Shown in pieces: positions 54,479 through 64,000 of a DNA stretch of 64,000 bases. The stretch comes from Trissonchulus latispiculum. Its lineage: Eukaryota > Nematoda > Enoplea > Enoplida > Ironidae. The number at the start of each line of letters is the position of its first letter. The first letter of the stretch is position 1. The translations under genes were made by a program, and so were the position numbers. The stretch lies in the NCBI GenBank assembly GCA_030248195.1, contig JASAND010007849.1, forward strand, positions 1 through 64,000. The letters run 5' to 3'. The notes below the pieces were generated by a model. The model did no database searches, was not told where the DNA came from, and saw only the letters and a program-made list of their open reading frames with translations.

Positions 54479-55148
54479 GCATCGGTGAATTCAACTGCGC
54501 TGGGTCATCAACTTTCTCATTTCTCAATATTATAACACCGAACGTTTAGTTAGAAAATTTTACATTTTGAAAATCCAACTTGGATTACTGTTGAAAATTA
54601 CTTTTTGTTAAAGTTGATTTTTATGATTTACTGCAGATGAAAGCATACCTTTTATAGCAAAAACAAATAGCACGATGCACTTCGCATTTTCCTAAAAACT
54701 TGCTTTCAATAGGAAAACGATAGGTCGGTTGTCAAGATATACAAGCCAGCCAGCCTGACAATAAGACTTAACAAAAAGTATAACTCATTGTAGATGTTTA
54801 TTATTACATGGATTTTTATATATTTTATTATCTTAATAGCAAAATGAATTATGCATAGTTGGCTGACAATATACAGGAGGTTTCCTGCAGACATGCAAGC
54901 ATAAACATACTGGACCTGTACACACACTAAAGCGTTGACATACTGCTGTACTAAGTTATTATACTCGTATTATTAATTATAATAAGGCAAATTGAATAGT
55001 ATGACAGATTATTGTTTTCACTGATCACGAGGTGGACATGATTCTGTAATCACAGTGAAGGAAAAATACAGAAACAACAATTTGATTTTCGTTGGATGCC
55101 AAAATCAAGCAAGGGGTTCTAAGTCTGGAAATATTATGTCAAGTCAGT

Positions 55149-56726
55149 TCAATGTTGACACATAATTACCCTTGCTCCATTAACCATAAAGTAGAAGGCC
55201 TGCAAAAATGAGAGTGCTGATGCTCCCAGAAATAAAGACATTGTACCTCCAATGCTACTTAGAAAGGATACAGTAGTGTAGGTATAGTATTCTTCTATTG
55301 TCAGTATATCCTCTGTAAACTCGTCTAGTTCAATCATGAGACTACCCCTGGCTACCCCTCCATTTTCTATTCTTTCCAAGCTGGAACTGTATTTGGTATA
55401 ACGACACGGAGCTTGACAGGACCTGGTGCAATTATTCATAATATCCATGCAATGTTGGTTGTATTCTGGAGCTCCATCTACCAGTACTGAACCAATATGA
55501 CAAAGGTTCTCCCAAACGCAAGCTGCTCCACCATTTTCTGTGCAGATTGTACAGTTGTAGTAACATTCTCTGTATTGCTTTACTGAACACATCTTATGAC
55601 AGTCTAGCTGCGGAAACGGTACCAATGTTGCATCTTCGCTGCACGGCTCCCTCGCTAAATTCAACTTTATGGTCTGCTCTATATGGAGTCTCACATTGTT
55701 TATGTAGCCGTATGCGAGTGATCCAACTGAATAGGATTCGATGAATACATTGAATAGTGGCTGGGATGACTGGGATCCCATGCCTTTAGCGAAGAAAGAT
55801 AGGGCCCACTTCCGCGCTCCTTTTGACTCCATTTCCTCCAAATTGATCCTGGTGCAAAGAGCGCCATTTTCCAAGTTAATCATGGGTCGAAATGGTATTT
55901 CTATTGGCCAGTCGTCTGAACCGTAGTATCCCAGAAGTGGGCTTACGTACTCGTCCAACATTTTACTGACATTGATGGCTCCATGCTCGTCCACTAATGC
56001 CAAGCACGCAGTCGTATTTTCTTTCGTGAACAAGCTGTCAAGGCTGATGTAGGGGCAGCTGTATTTCTGACAAAATTTTTCAAGGTGCTCTATGAAATTG
56101 TCCAATGTGCTGTTCCCTACTGCTTCGGGGCAAACGAACCGAAGTTGAGTATAATCTTGGTATACAACTGAGGGAGTGAACATACCGAACCCAAAAACAA
56201 GAGTTTCGTACTTAGTTTTTGCGGCATCCCCTATTTCGTAGTTATCAATGCCCAGACTTTGTGCTAACGCTGGTATTTGGTCCTTTAGCATAGCTTTAAA
56301 ATAAACGTGAGAACTCCCGTCATATCCAGTATAATCTTTTTCCGCCCTAAATGTAGAAGGGATATGATATGTAAGTGATGCAGGCTGGAGACCAAACTTT
56401 GATAAAACATACAAGTGTTGTTCAGGAGAAAGATTGCATTCTGGAATACTTATGAAATTTGGCCAGTCATTGGTGCAGAGGGTAACTTTTGGAAAACGCC
56501 AAATTTCCGCCTTGTAGATTTTGTGAGATGTTGGTTGATGAAGGAAATCTCTGGTATCGTTGACCAGTTGAATGCCCATCATTACAATGGAAATCAGTAG
56601 AAAGCATCCCCAAAGACATCGACCAAATCGATAGTCTGCAAATGTGAAATCGCTAATTCCATGAATTGTGGTCCTGCTTGCATATTCTTTCCAGAGGTAT
56701 CGCTTTGGAGCTCTGTTTGACGGCAT
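55149..56726 (-). CDS. DEG/ENaC family sodium channel subunit (525 aa)
   Basis: Amiloride-type cation channel subunit of the plasma membrane. ATG at 56726, single uninterrupted frame. The N-terminal His-Gly gating motif is at residues 22-23; TM1 about 34-56; F-P-x-V-T-L-C after TM1 is the usual start of the extracellular domain; a large Cys-rich loop follows (clusters near residues 365-440 including C-H-K-M-C and C-Y-Y-N-C). TM2 is about 485-518 with the G-A-S selectivity filter at 501-503, preceded by L-S-S-I-G-G. The cytosolic C-terminus is very short. Length is normal for the family (500-700). An out-of-frame ATG at 56760 starts a small overlapping upstream frame, and a possible leader splice acceptor lies at 56782. 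Ligand or mechanical gating cannot be inferred. The nearest named groups are pickpocket, FaNaC or degenerin. Confidence 0.92.
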   Translation of the reverse strand: MPSNRAPKRYLWKEYASRTTIHGISDFTFADYRFGRCLWGCFLLISIVMMGIQLVNDTRDFLHQPTSHKIYKAEIWRFPKVTLCTNDWPNFISIPECNLSPEQHLYVLSKFGLQPASLTYHIPSTFRAEKDYTGYDGSSHVYFKAMLKDQIPALAQSLGIDNYEIGDAAKTKYETLVFGFGMFTPSVVYQDYTQLRFVCPEAVGNSTLDNFIEHLEKFCQKYSCPYISLDSLFTKENTTACLALVDEHGAINVSKMLDEYVSPLLGYYGSDDWPIEIPFRPMINLENGALCTRINLEEMESKGARKWALSFFAKGMGSQSSQPLFNVFIESYSVGSLAYGYINNVRLHIEQTIKLNLAREPCSEDATLVPFPQLDCHKMCSVKQYRECYYNCTICTENGGAACVWENLCHIGSVLVDGAPEYNQHCMDIMNNCTRSCQAPCRYTKYSSSLERIENGGVARGSLMIELDEFTEDILTIEEYYTYTTVSFLSSIGGTMSLFLGASALSFLQAFYFMVNGARVIMCQH

Positions 56727-56880
56727 GTTGTGTTATCAGTTCTGAGGTATAGAATTTCATAAAAGGATTGATATTATGTACCTGCAACGTAAACATTGAA
56801 AAGTTTGTGGGATTTGAAAGGGGACTAAATTTTAGTCTAGTACGTATGCATTCATCCCTTTGGGAGACTGCAATGAAGTA

Positions 56881-57215
56881 TATGTCGAAGCCTAGTAATC
56901 AAATTGGTCATTTAGTTAAATGACTAAACATTTTAGCCATTTAGTCAAATGGCTAGCCCAGTCGTAAAACGCAGCGTGTTTGACTACTTGGCCAAAAGAC
57001 TCGCAGTATTTAAGCCATTTAGTAAAATGACCAGCAGCTTGTAGCCTAGTTTTCAAATGACAGTTGGCGACTATTTATTGACGATCATCATATCAGTCTT
57101 TTGGCCAAGTAGTCAAATACGCTGCGTTTTACAACTGGGCTAGCCATTTGACTAAAGGGCTAAAATGTTTAGCCATTTAACTAAATGGCCGATTTGACTA
57201 CTAGGCTTTGACGTA
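56881..57215. mobile_element. Foldback MITE with about 120-bp inverted arms
   Basis: The left arm starts TATGTCGAAGCCTAGTA and the right arm ends with its inverted match; TA flanks both sides (56879-56880 and 57216-57217). The arms match for about 120 bases (including TTTAGCCATTTAGTCAAATG and GTAAAACGCAGCGT) with under ten differences. A TA duplication suggests Tc1/mariner-type mobilisation. The loop is about 90 bases. Confidence 0.75.
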
Positions 57216-59824
57216 TATATTTCTAAAGCACCTTAGAGTACGACAAGTAACGATCTTACGAGGAATTGCAGCATATAGAAGAAATTGAAAACAATAATTA
57301 ATTATTAATGTCTCATGTACTTAAATATAAATATTCAGCTCACCTCAATGGTAAGTGCGGATGCTTGTGAGAGTGTAGATCGAGGTATAATAAGAGGTAA
57401 GCGTTCAGCTGCAGTTCGAAGAAAAGAATTATATCTAGTGGGCTGTGTTCAATCAAAGCTATAGAATGGAGGCATCGTTTGTTACCACATTGGTACCATA
57501 TAAAAGCTTTTTATTGTATCAGCTAGTCTATCCCTAGTCACAATATTAATGTGGTCGTGTTGGAGAGATTCTGACAATTAATAATCCAATGCATATCAAT
57601 GATTGTATATGTCCAGCTAGGTAATTATTGAAATTGTAAAATCTGAGACATCCATTTCTCTTGCAATTCATTAACTGCGGTCCAATGATATTTACATTGA
57701 TTAACGATCACATTTAAAGCTAACAGATTCTTTTACTAGTCTATTTTTCTACTGTCTCTGCTAGATTGTTCTTCACAATCTTTGTAAGTACTTGGCATTC
57801 AAAATGAAACAAGATTATTTCTCAAACCTTATTCATCCATATTCTGGAAGATCAGCACGTCACAATGGTTCTGAAAATCGTCGCCTCTGTATCTCTGTTG
57901 AAGTTGTTGTGTTCTTCGAAATGGAAGCGTCAAATACAAAATACCGAAGTAGAAACAACGATTGAATATAGCTACATTAAGCAAGTCAAGACAAGAACAA
58001 TTTCAAATATAGTTCCACATATTTCCAACAATACGTAGCCAGAAGGAATGGCACTACGGTTCGCTTTCATTGTCCTACTCAGGGGAGGATGGGAAACAAA
58101 GATCGTGACGGCTGTCTGGTGTGGGTGGGAGCGATGTAAACTCGGCATTCCCTTGCTAAAACCAAAAATGCAACCATTTTAACTAAAGGCTCACAGTAAA
58201 TAAGCAGAAAGAATGGTTCAACCAGATTTTACGGTGCCTGTACCTAGTGCTATCGTAGGTTTTCAATGGCTATAGTTGAACATTTTCCAAAATTTTGGCA
58301 AAATTCAAATTCAAAGTTGTTAACTTTTTCTCCTCCGTATGTGTCAAAGCAAGCACCAAGAAAATTTTACTCAATAAAAGCAAATAATTACTAAGCGACG
58401 TAGTCCATGACAAAAGATGTTTCATTAATCCAGTGTTGTAGCTTTTTCCAGAACATTGCCAAACACTAAACTTTGGCTGTTGTCAAAGTTCAAAAATTAA
58501 TTTATAAAATTAATTTTCTCCACTTATTCTAACTGATGCAAGCACGGCGTAAGCGAAAGTTACTTAATGTAGACACTCTCATATACATAAAAACTAGAAA
58601 ACTAATTTTACCTGAAATGCATTTCCTTTATGCATAGTTTTCAAAGAACAAGTTGCTGATGTGGTACATCTGAGCATTGGACTTACGTAATGAAACTTTC
58701 AAATCATATTTCGCAGCTAATCATGATTTATTTTTAATTCGTCTGTGTCCACTGTAGTTTTAATTTCCAAATACATGTATTAACTGAAATTTTTATTTTG
58801 TGCGACTTTAACTGAATCTATTTTAAACCTTTTCAAAACAAAAACTATGCAGAAGCGTGAACTGAAGCTGAAACCAAAATTATTTAGCGTCGCTGATTTA
58901 AACTGAAGCTGAAATTTTTTTGGACCATGACTGAAACTGAAATCATTTTGGGTTGTCGACTGAAACTTAAACTTAAGCTATTTTGCTATGCCGGTAGAGA
59001 CCGGAAGCTATTTTGTTATGTCGATAGGGACAACTGAAATCAACTTGGGTTACTAATTGAAAATGAAACTGAAATCAATTTGGGTTGATGACTGAAACAT
59101 AAACTTAAGGAGGCCTCCATTTTTGGGTCATTTTTTCGACTTTCTCCAATCTCGCTGATTTTCACTTTATTTTATTATCCAAGTGTTATTTTAACGAATT
59201 CTAAAAACTTAAGTCGTAACTCTTACACTTGTCGAGTTATTTCAACTCAAAGTTGAGATTTCATGGGTTAAACATAGAAAATTTAATGATTTGTCATTTT
59301 TCACGTGCGCCAAAAAATCTCCCGACAAAGGTTGATAAATTTGGACAAATTGTACATTAAAATAACGCTATAATGCTAATTTCATATTTATAAAAACAAT
59401 TACAATAATTTTTGGTTATATGCTTTGGGTCAGTGTAACAGTTTTGCATTCATTAGGTTAACATTTATTCATTAACAATGCCAGCAGCTTGATCTATTAT
59501 TGTCCCGAAAATATTCGATGTTTGGACTTTAATCAGCTTGAATAATCAGTGATGCGGAGACCAAAGTTATTTTTATTTGCGAAGATGCTTATAGATCATG
59601 GACAATGATTTGGTTTGGTCAAATTTTCTCAACTGCAGAACTTTGGAATGTGCGCAGGGACTTTTTCACACAAAATAATACAGTTTAAATAACATACCTC
59701 ATTGTTGGAATAAACTGACCATACCTCCTCAATTTCATAAACAACAGCGTCGTGGTCCTAGGCAGAAAATGGCTGGCGGCACCGTGAACACCACGGATCT
59801 ACCTGCTGCATCTGCTAAACGCAG
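57216..59824. other. Gene-free interval upstream of the channel gene
   Basis: AT-rich, no supported coding sequence. Repeated ACTGAAACTGAAAT-type words occur between about 58860 and 59110 (ACTGAAGCTGAAACC, TGACTGAAACTGAAATC, TGACTGAAACATAAAC), a diverged short tandem array. The channel promoter presumably lies at the left end. Confidence 0.45.
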
Positions 59825-60187
59825 CTAAAGCAGCAGCTGGGAGAATGAGAACAGACTGCGGTGCAGCCATTTAAGTAGTAACTAGATTTTTCGCAACGGC
59901 AGACAACACAAGTGACCTCTGGAAGAGCTACATTAGCAGGTGCCGCCGGCAGACGCTCGGATAGTTCAGGTGTTGCATCGACGGAATTTCTTCCAGATCG
60001 GAATTGTTAGAAGAAACTGGCGATGGGCAATCACATTAATCACTGGTGGCCCCTGGACTGTCGAGAGCGAAACCTGCTGCTCATTCATAAACTGGATTAC
60101 AATTGCAAGGGGTAGCACCAAGTAGTCTTGATGGCATGGGACGTCGTTTGCTTTCACAGTACAAAAGCACAGTACGCTTAGATACAT
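59825..60187 (-). CDS. Possible secreted Cys-rich peptide gene (two exons)
   Basis: ATG at 60187 begins a short signal-peptide-like segment (MYLSVLCFCTVKA). The frame continues for about 60 residues to a stop near 59966. In another frame, open from 60006 to the stop at 59825, lies a segment with eight cysteines spaced C-x2-C-x-C-x9-C-x3-C-x5-C-C-x2-C. A pyrimidine-rich tract followed by AG (near 59984) could join the two by splicing. The spacing recalls small secreted inhibitors or toxin-like scaffolds, but I do not recognise the family and assign no function. Confidence 0.35.
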
Positions 60188-60229
60188 GTTTGCTTCTATC
60201 AAGAAAAGCAAGTTGATCACAGTAAGCAA

Positions 60230-61140
60230 CAGCTCTGACTGATAGAAAATGTGAAGTGAACCGCCGTTGTCTTTATCAGGGTTAGTAATGGAGGTCGGCT
60301 TATGCTTAATTTTGTAAACACTGATTAAAGTTCAACAATTTCAATTGGTAGTGATAATATTTGTTGTTATTAAAGGCATTACTTTTCTTAACTACAAATA
60401 ACTTTGTAATCATCCGCTGGTATTACTATTAACTGACTATTAATTTTACAGTAATTATGCATTACAGGAACCCCCCTACTGTTACTGTATTGAACTAGAA
60501 AAGGTCAGAGATGATAATTAGCTATAGTATTGACCTTAGCAAATGTAAATATCCAGCTACGTTAAGTAGTTAAACATTAAATAAAACTTTTATGGTAAAT
60601 AAATACCATTTAAAGTGAAACAGAATTATATGGGGTACGCTGTTAAGACAAAGTCTGCATGTAAATCGTAAATGACCTAAAATAAATAATCATTATCACT
60701 AAGAGTTTTGTCCACTGCTATTAAACGATATCAGAAAGAAAGTTGTAAGCCGTTTAACGCCAAATATTTATAACTTCTATCCATTGCTATAGAATCGCAT
60801 GCAACATAACTTCGAATATTGCCAATTAGAAAACACTGTTACTGTTTTCTTTTTATTACAACTGAGCATATGAATGGAAAATACTTACTCGACTGCAACT
60901 GCTTTGCTTTCCATCCTTGTTTGTTCCAATTATTTGTTAAAATCTTCGCTGTAACATGTATACTGTATTTCCTGATCTGCAACAATCTTTCTGTTTGCGT
61001 TGTGGATCCCTCACACATTCCTTTGATAGGTTAATTATTGTTTTAGAATCGCAGGAAAATTTACCAGTTATCATATTTTACACTCGGCTATGTTTTATGA
61101 AAGCATGGTTTAAAATTTGCATGATACTTTAGCACACACT
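60230..61140. other. Gene-free interval
   Basis: AT-rich; nothing supported on either strand. Confidence 0.45.
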
Positions 61141-61162
61141 CTCCTTTGTTTTCTGACATTAG

Positions 61163-61947
61163 CTTGGATGAAGGTGCCCCTTCAATAGTTGTAAATGAAG
61201 AATTACAAAAGCGATACCATCGAGTTGAAGGTTCAACAGTTTTCACGTTATACAAATGCATTAATAATAGAATTTTGATGCCAAAACTGCTCCTCTACAA
61301 ACAGAAGTGAGTTTCATCTCCAGGCGTTGTGAACCGAATTTAATTTTCATTGCTAAAAAAGTGGAGTATATGTTAAAAATATCAGATGCCAAAATGTTTG
61401 TATCTCGAATTAAGCTGAGTGATCAGGCTCTGCTGCAACATAACAAAATTCTAAACTCTACAGGTTGCAGATATCCAGCACTTCGCTATGATACTAAATG
61501 TCGTACAATATTTACTTATGAGAACAGAATCTGGATTGGGTACCTTACAGTGGTTCTCTTCCAAGGCGGGTTTACGTCAGCGTATAATGGTTCTTTGTAG
61601 AATAATCCATTTTACCTATGGATTTTGGAGCTCAGAGAGTCTATGTTTAAAAAATGAAATGCTGCTTCTACATTGAACTCCACTTTGCTTGTGGAATTGC
61701 TTAGAGATAACATATTGATCTTGGGTTTTAGTGGGATGACTAGAGGGGATTTTTCATTACATGTGTTGACTTGACTCTTGATCATTCCGCTGATTGCAAC
61801 TATATTAGTCTCGAGGAATACGGAACGGTTAGAATTAATGATTATAAAGATGCCCTGGGTGCATCAATTGTCGTTTTCTGTGTAGCTGAATATAACGCTC
61901 TAATAATACTTGACAAAAATAGAAATTCCTTTTGGGAAAAGGTGTAA
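61163..61947 (+). pseudogene. Unassigned exon-like segments
   Basis: Three plus-strand coding-looking pieces. 61163-61306, between an acceptor (TGACATTAG) and a donor-like GTGAGT, encodes about 48 residues. 61324-61600 continues with good coding character (TGCRYPALRYDTKCRTIF, then W-I-G-Y). 61766-61947 encodes about 60 residues with C-V-D-L-T-L-D-H and V-V-F-C-V-A-E-Y-N. The first and second pieces are one frame apart, with only 17 bases between donor and the next AG, so they are more likely separated by a frameshift than by an intron. I do not recognise the protein; it may be a decayed gene. Confidence 0.3.
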
Positions 61948-62339
61948 AAGTTATATTTTAATTATAATTTGAATCCAACAAATGGAGAAGAAGAAAATCA
62001 TAATACTTGGTTCGGTGTCAATAAGTTTAGCAGTTTTAGTTGCGATCTTTGTTACTATCTCATTAAATATAAAGTTACTGGAGCCGTTCTCGTCACTCAC
62101 TCTTGGGTTTGTTCTCGATGGAAGTGTTGCTATAGTTCAAAATTGAATGCGAAAACTTTGTTTCTGCAGCAATTTTACTAGTTATAAAGCTTTATTCAGG
62201 ATTGCGCAGGCCAACGGTGTTACATGAGCTAATTAAACGATTTCTTATGTCCATATGTCTCCCAACAATTTGACTGGAAATGGTGTTTTACTGAGAACAA
62301 ACAAATCATGCTTGGATAGATAGGAGAACTCACTCTTAA

Positions 62340-62880
62340 AAGTGAGGACCTCCTTCACGTTATTGGGTTGCCGCTTTTTTCACAAGAAAAGCAACCCTTT
62401 CATCTGGGTATGTCCGTTTATTTATTTATTATTCATCTCGTTACCACCCCCTGTCCGCCCTCTAACTTTTGCTAGAGTTGACCAATTGGGCTGAACTTTT
62501 CAGTGTAGGTTTGGGGTGGGGTGAAGTATTGATTGAAGCGCGTGGGCTCCCCCCCCGCCGTTGCAGTATGCGAAAGTACTCGATACGGTGATGTTGCAAG
62601 TAGTCAAAATAGAAAGTAGCGGAAACCGCCCAATATGGCATCATTTGAAAGTTCTCGGTGAGTAAAGGGTATAATAGGGCCAAGACGCCAAAATGTACGA
62701 CAATTGAGTTACGGAGCTTCGAAGTGGTCAAAAATGATCAAAGTCGACCAAAATGGCCAAATATTGAAACATTTCAAAATATGATCAATCTGGTAGTCTA
62801 ATAAGAGCTCTTGATATTAAGATATCAGACTATACTGGTTCACAGAAGTTCCTCTTTGGGGAGATGACTATATATAAAGG
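62340..62880. other. Gene-free stretch, possible transposon debris
   Basis: It contains AGTTGACCAATTGGGCTGAACTTTTCAGTGTAGG-like sequence and GGTCAAAAATGATCAAAGTCGACC words typical of degenerate repeats, but no ends or duplications were found. Confidence 0.3.
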
Positions 62881-62924
62881 TAGTGGCAACCCATTCTTGT
62901 AACTTCGCTAGTTGAAACATGATA

Positions 62925-63050
62925 TGCTTCGTCAGCATTGAAAGAATGCTTGATCAGCATTATAGTGATTGACTGAACATTACAAACGCTTGGTCAGCAG
63001 GACAGGATTGCTTGGTCAGCACGACCCTTCGAGTTTGGTCACCATGACCC
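62925..63050 (+). repeat. GCTTGGTCAGCA short repeat cluster
   Basis: Five variants within 125 bases: GCTTCGTCAGCA, GCTTGATCAGCA, GCTTGGTCAGCA (twice) and GTTTGGTCACCA, spaced 19-40 bases. Confidence 0.6.
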
Positions 63051-63389
63051 CCACGTTCTAGTAATGCAGTTTCCTATAAAATCCAGGAAATTTTGAAAAA
63101 TTCATTTTCATTGGCTAAACGCGGTAGGACTTGTCTGAGATATCTAAAAGCTGTGAGTGTGCTCTTGATTTGGTTGCCCTTGGAACTTAGACACCCAAGA
63201 AGCCGTTGCGTCTATCAAACGATCTTTAATACACCACTATGGCGAGATTCCGCGGATGCGACCTATAAAAACAAATGATATGAATTCCTGGAAAATTTGA
63301 AAGCTTAAGCCCAGACGGCGTGATTCCTACCGAGACACTCAGCTTTCATGAAAGCATCTGCTGCTTAATTCTTCTGAAGGCTGTAGAGC

Positions 63390-63500
63390 CTTCACCAGGC
63401 CACCAGGCCTGCCGTGCTGTGAATTGAACCTTCGAGCCCTGGCCGGCCCGAGCGGGTGCGGCACGGTCCAGCTTGTTCAACAGCCCAGCCCGCCACTGGG
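63390..63500 (-). repeat. GC-rich segment, possibly a tRNA-derived SINE fragment
   Basis: The minus strand contains CGAAGGTTCAATTC, close to a pol III B box, preceded about 45-70 bases upstream by AGTGGCGGGCTGGG, weakly like an A box. GC content is far above the surroundings. No poly-A or duplication was found. Confidence 0.25.
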
Positions 63501-63739
63501 AGGGCACAACTCTATGTCCAACCCTTACAGAGAATTTCCGTAAAATTTAAAATTAGACTGATTGCTCAATCTATATTTGAACTGTATCATTGCCTTTATT
63601 TAGTATTGTACACGGCTTGTTGATGTATACTATGTACATGAAAACTGTGTTATTTATTGGTATTCAATGTGTACATACGCATATGCTAAAAAAATTACAA
63701 AAAGAGACTGACTGGAAAACATTACATAACAAATGATCT

Positions 63740-64000
63740 AATTAGTTATGAACAGAACAAGATTACGCAATCAGTGACACAAAATTGTGGAATAATGATT
63801 GCGCAAGTATTACGCACAGGCTACGGCGCAACAGATTATTCAGTTGTTGCGCTAATTATTAGGTCACGCAATTCATCAACATTGAGCAACAGATTATGTA
63901 ACAGTTGCGAAAATAATTGTGTAATAATTAGGTAATACATACGTAATCTATTGCAGACTTATTACGTAATTAATACCATAATCTATTGCGTAATCACTGC
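63740..64000. repeat. Cluster of ATTACGCAAT palindromic words, likely end of a transposon running off the window
   Basis: ATTACGCAAT / ATTGCGTAAT / ATTACGTAAT / TTGCGCAA words occur about ten times. At the edge the minus strand reads GCAGTGATTACGCAATAG, which resembles a hAT-type terminus (CAGTG...). Confidence 0.4.

Larger units (their letters stand above)
53085..55148. other. Intergenic region with microsatellites
   Basis: No supported gene. A direct repeat of TTTTCTTACCCCGTGTGG occurs near 53694-53731. The microsatellites are listed separately. The stretch 54520-55140 is the 3' flank of the sodium channel gene. Confidence 0.5.

Noticed and set aside
54258..54527. Tyr/Ile and Met/Leu/Cys-Tyr-Ala repeat ORF
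   Set aside because: Translation of the TA and CATAG microsatellites.

Overview
The window is nuclear DNA of an invertebrate animal. It has spliced genes with GT..AG introns, C-type lectin exons, a DEG/ENaC sodium channel, long microsatellites and many LTR retrotransposons and short inverted-repeat DNA transposons. Nothing looks prokaryotic. The families present (secreted C-type lectins, DEG/ENaC, Ty3/Gypsy) fit an ecdysozoan or similar invertebrate, but I cannot name the species.

Layout. 0-2.7 kb: 5' part of a minus-strand Gypsy element (Gypsy-1: gag, primer-binding site, start of its LTR). 4.3-13.3 kb: a plus-strand multi-exon gene (lectin A) for a secreted protein with a Cys-rich N-terminal part and a C-type lectin domain. 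A 2.1-kb DNA transposon with two further transposons nested inside sits exactly at the end of one of its exons. 13.3-21.1 kb: gene-poor and full of non-autonomous transposons. These include a Mutator-like element with an 11-bp target duplication, which contains a hAT-like foldback element with GGCC-rich arms and a perfect 8-bp duplication; a second hAT-like element; and a very small hAT-like family. 21.2-29.4 kb: a decayed minus-strand Gypsy element (Gypsy-2) with extra open frames after the integrase and a 60-bp transposon inside pol, followed by diverged tandem repeats to about 30.1 kb. 31.1-31.5 kb: promoter region and signal-peptide exon of lectin B, a paralogue of lectin A. Its last lectin exon lies 21 kb away at 52.8 kb.

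Between these two lectin B exons lies the most interesting object: a 17.7-kb LTR retrotransposon (Gypsy-3, minus strand, 35007-52728) with two LTRs, a primer-binding site, a polypurine tract and a long gag-pol. Beyond the integrase it carries a second, very large coding unit. Its N-terminal part has the motifs of a DEDDy 3'-5' exonuclease, the middle is Pro/Ser-rich, and the C-terminus looks like a NADAR (YbiA-like, ADP-ribose/NAD-related N-glycosidase) domain. A 9-base homopolymer breaks the reading frame inside the exonuclease domain. I know of no described Gypsy element with this exonuclease plus NADAR cargo; whether it is new needs a database search.

53-64 kb: microsatellites, an intronless-looking DEG/ENaC channel gene (55149-56726, minus), a TA-flanked foldback element, a possible small secreted Cys-rich peptide gene (about 59.8-60.2 kb, minus), unassigned exon-like segments at 61.2-61.9 kb, and short-repeat clusters at the end.

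Genes and mobile elements interact directly: lectin A is interrupted by a DNA transposon, lectin B is split by the giant retrotransposon, and Gypsy-2 pol is broken by a small hAT-like insertion. All three Gypsy elements run on the minus strand, opposite to the lectin genes.
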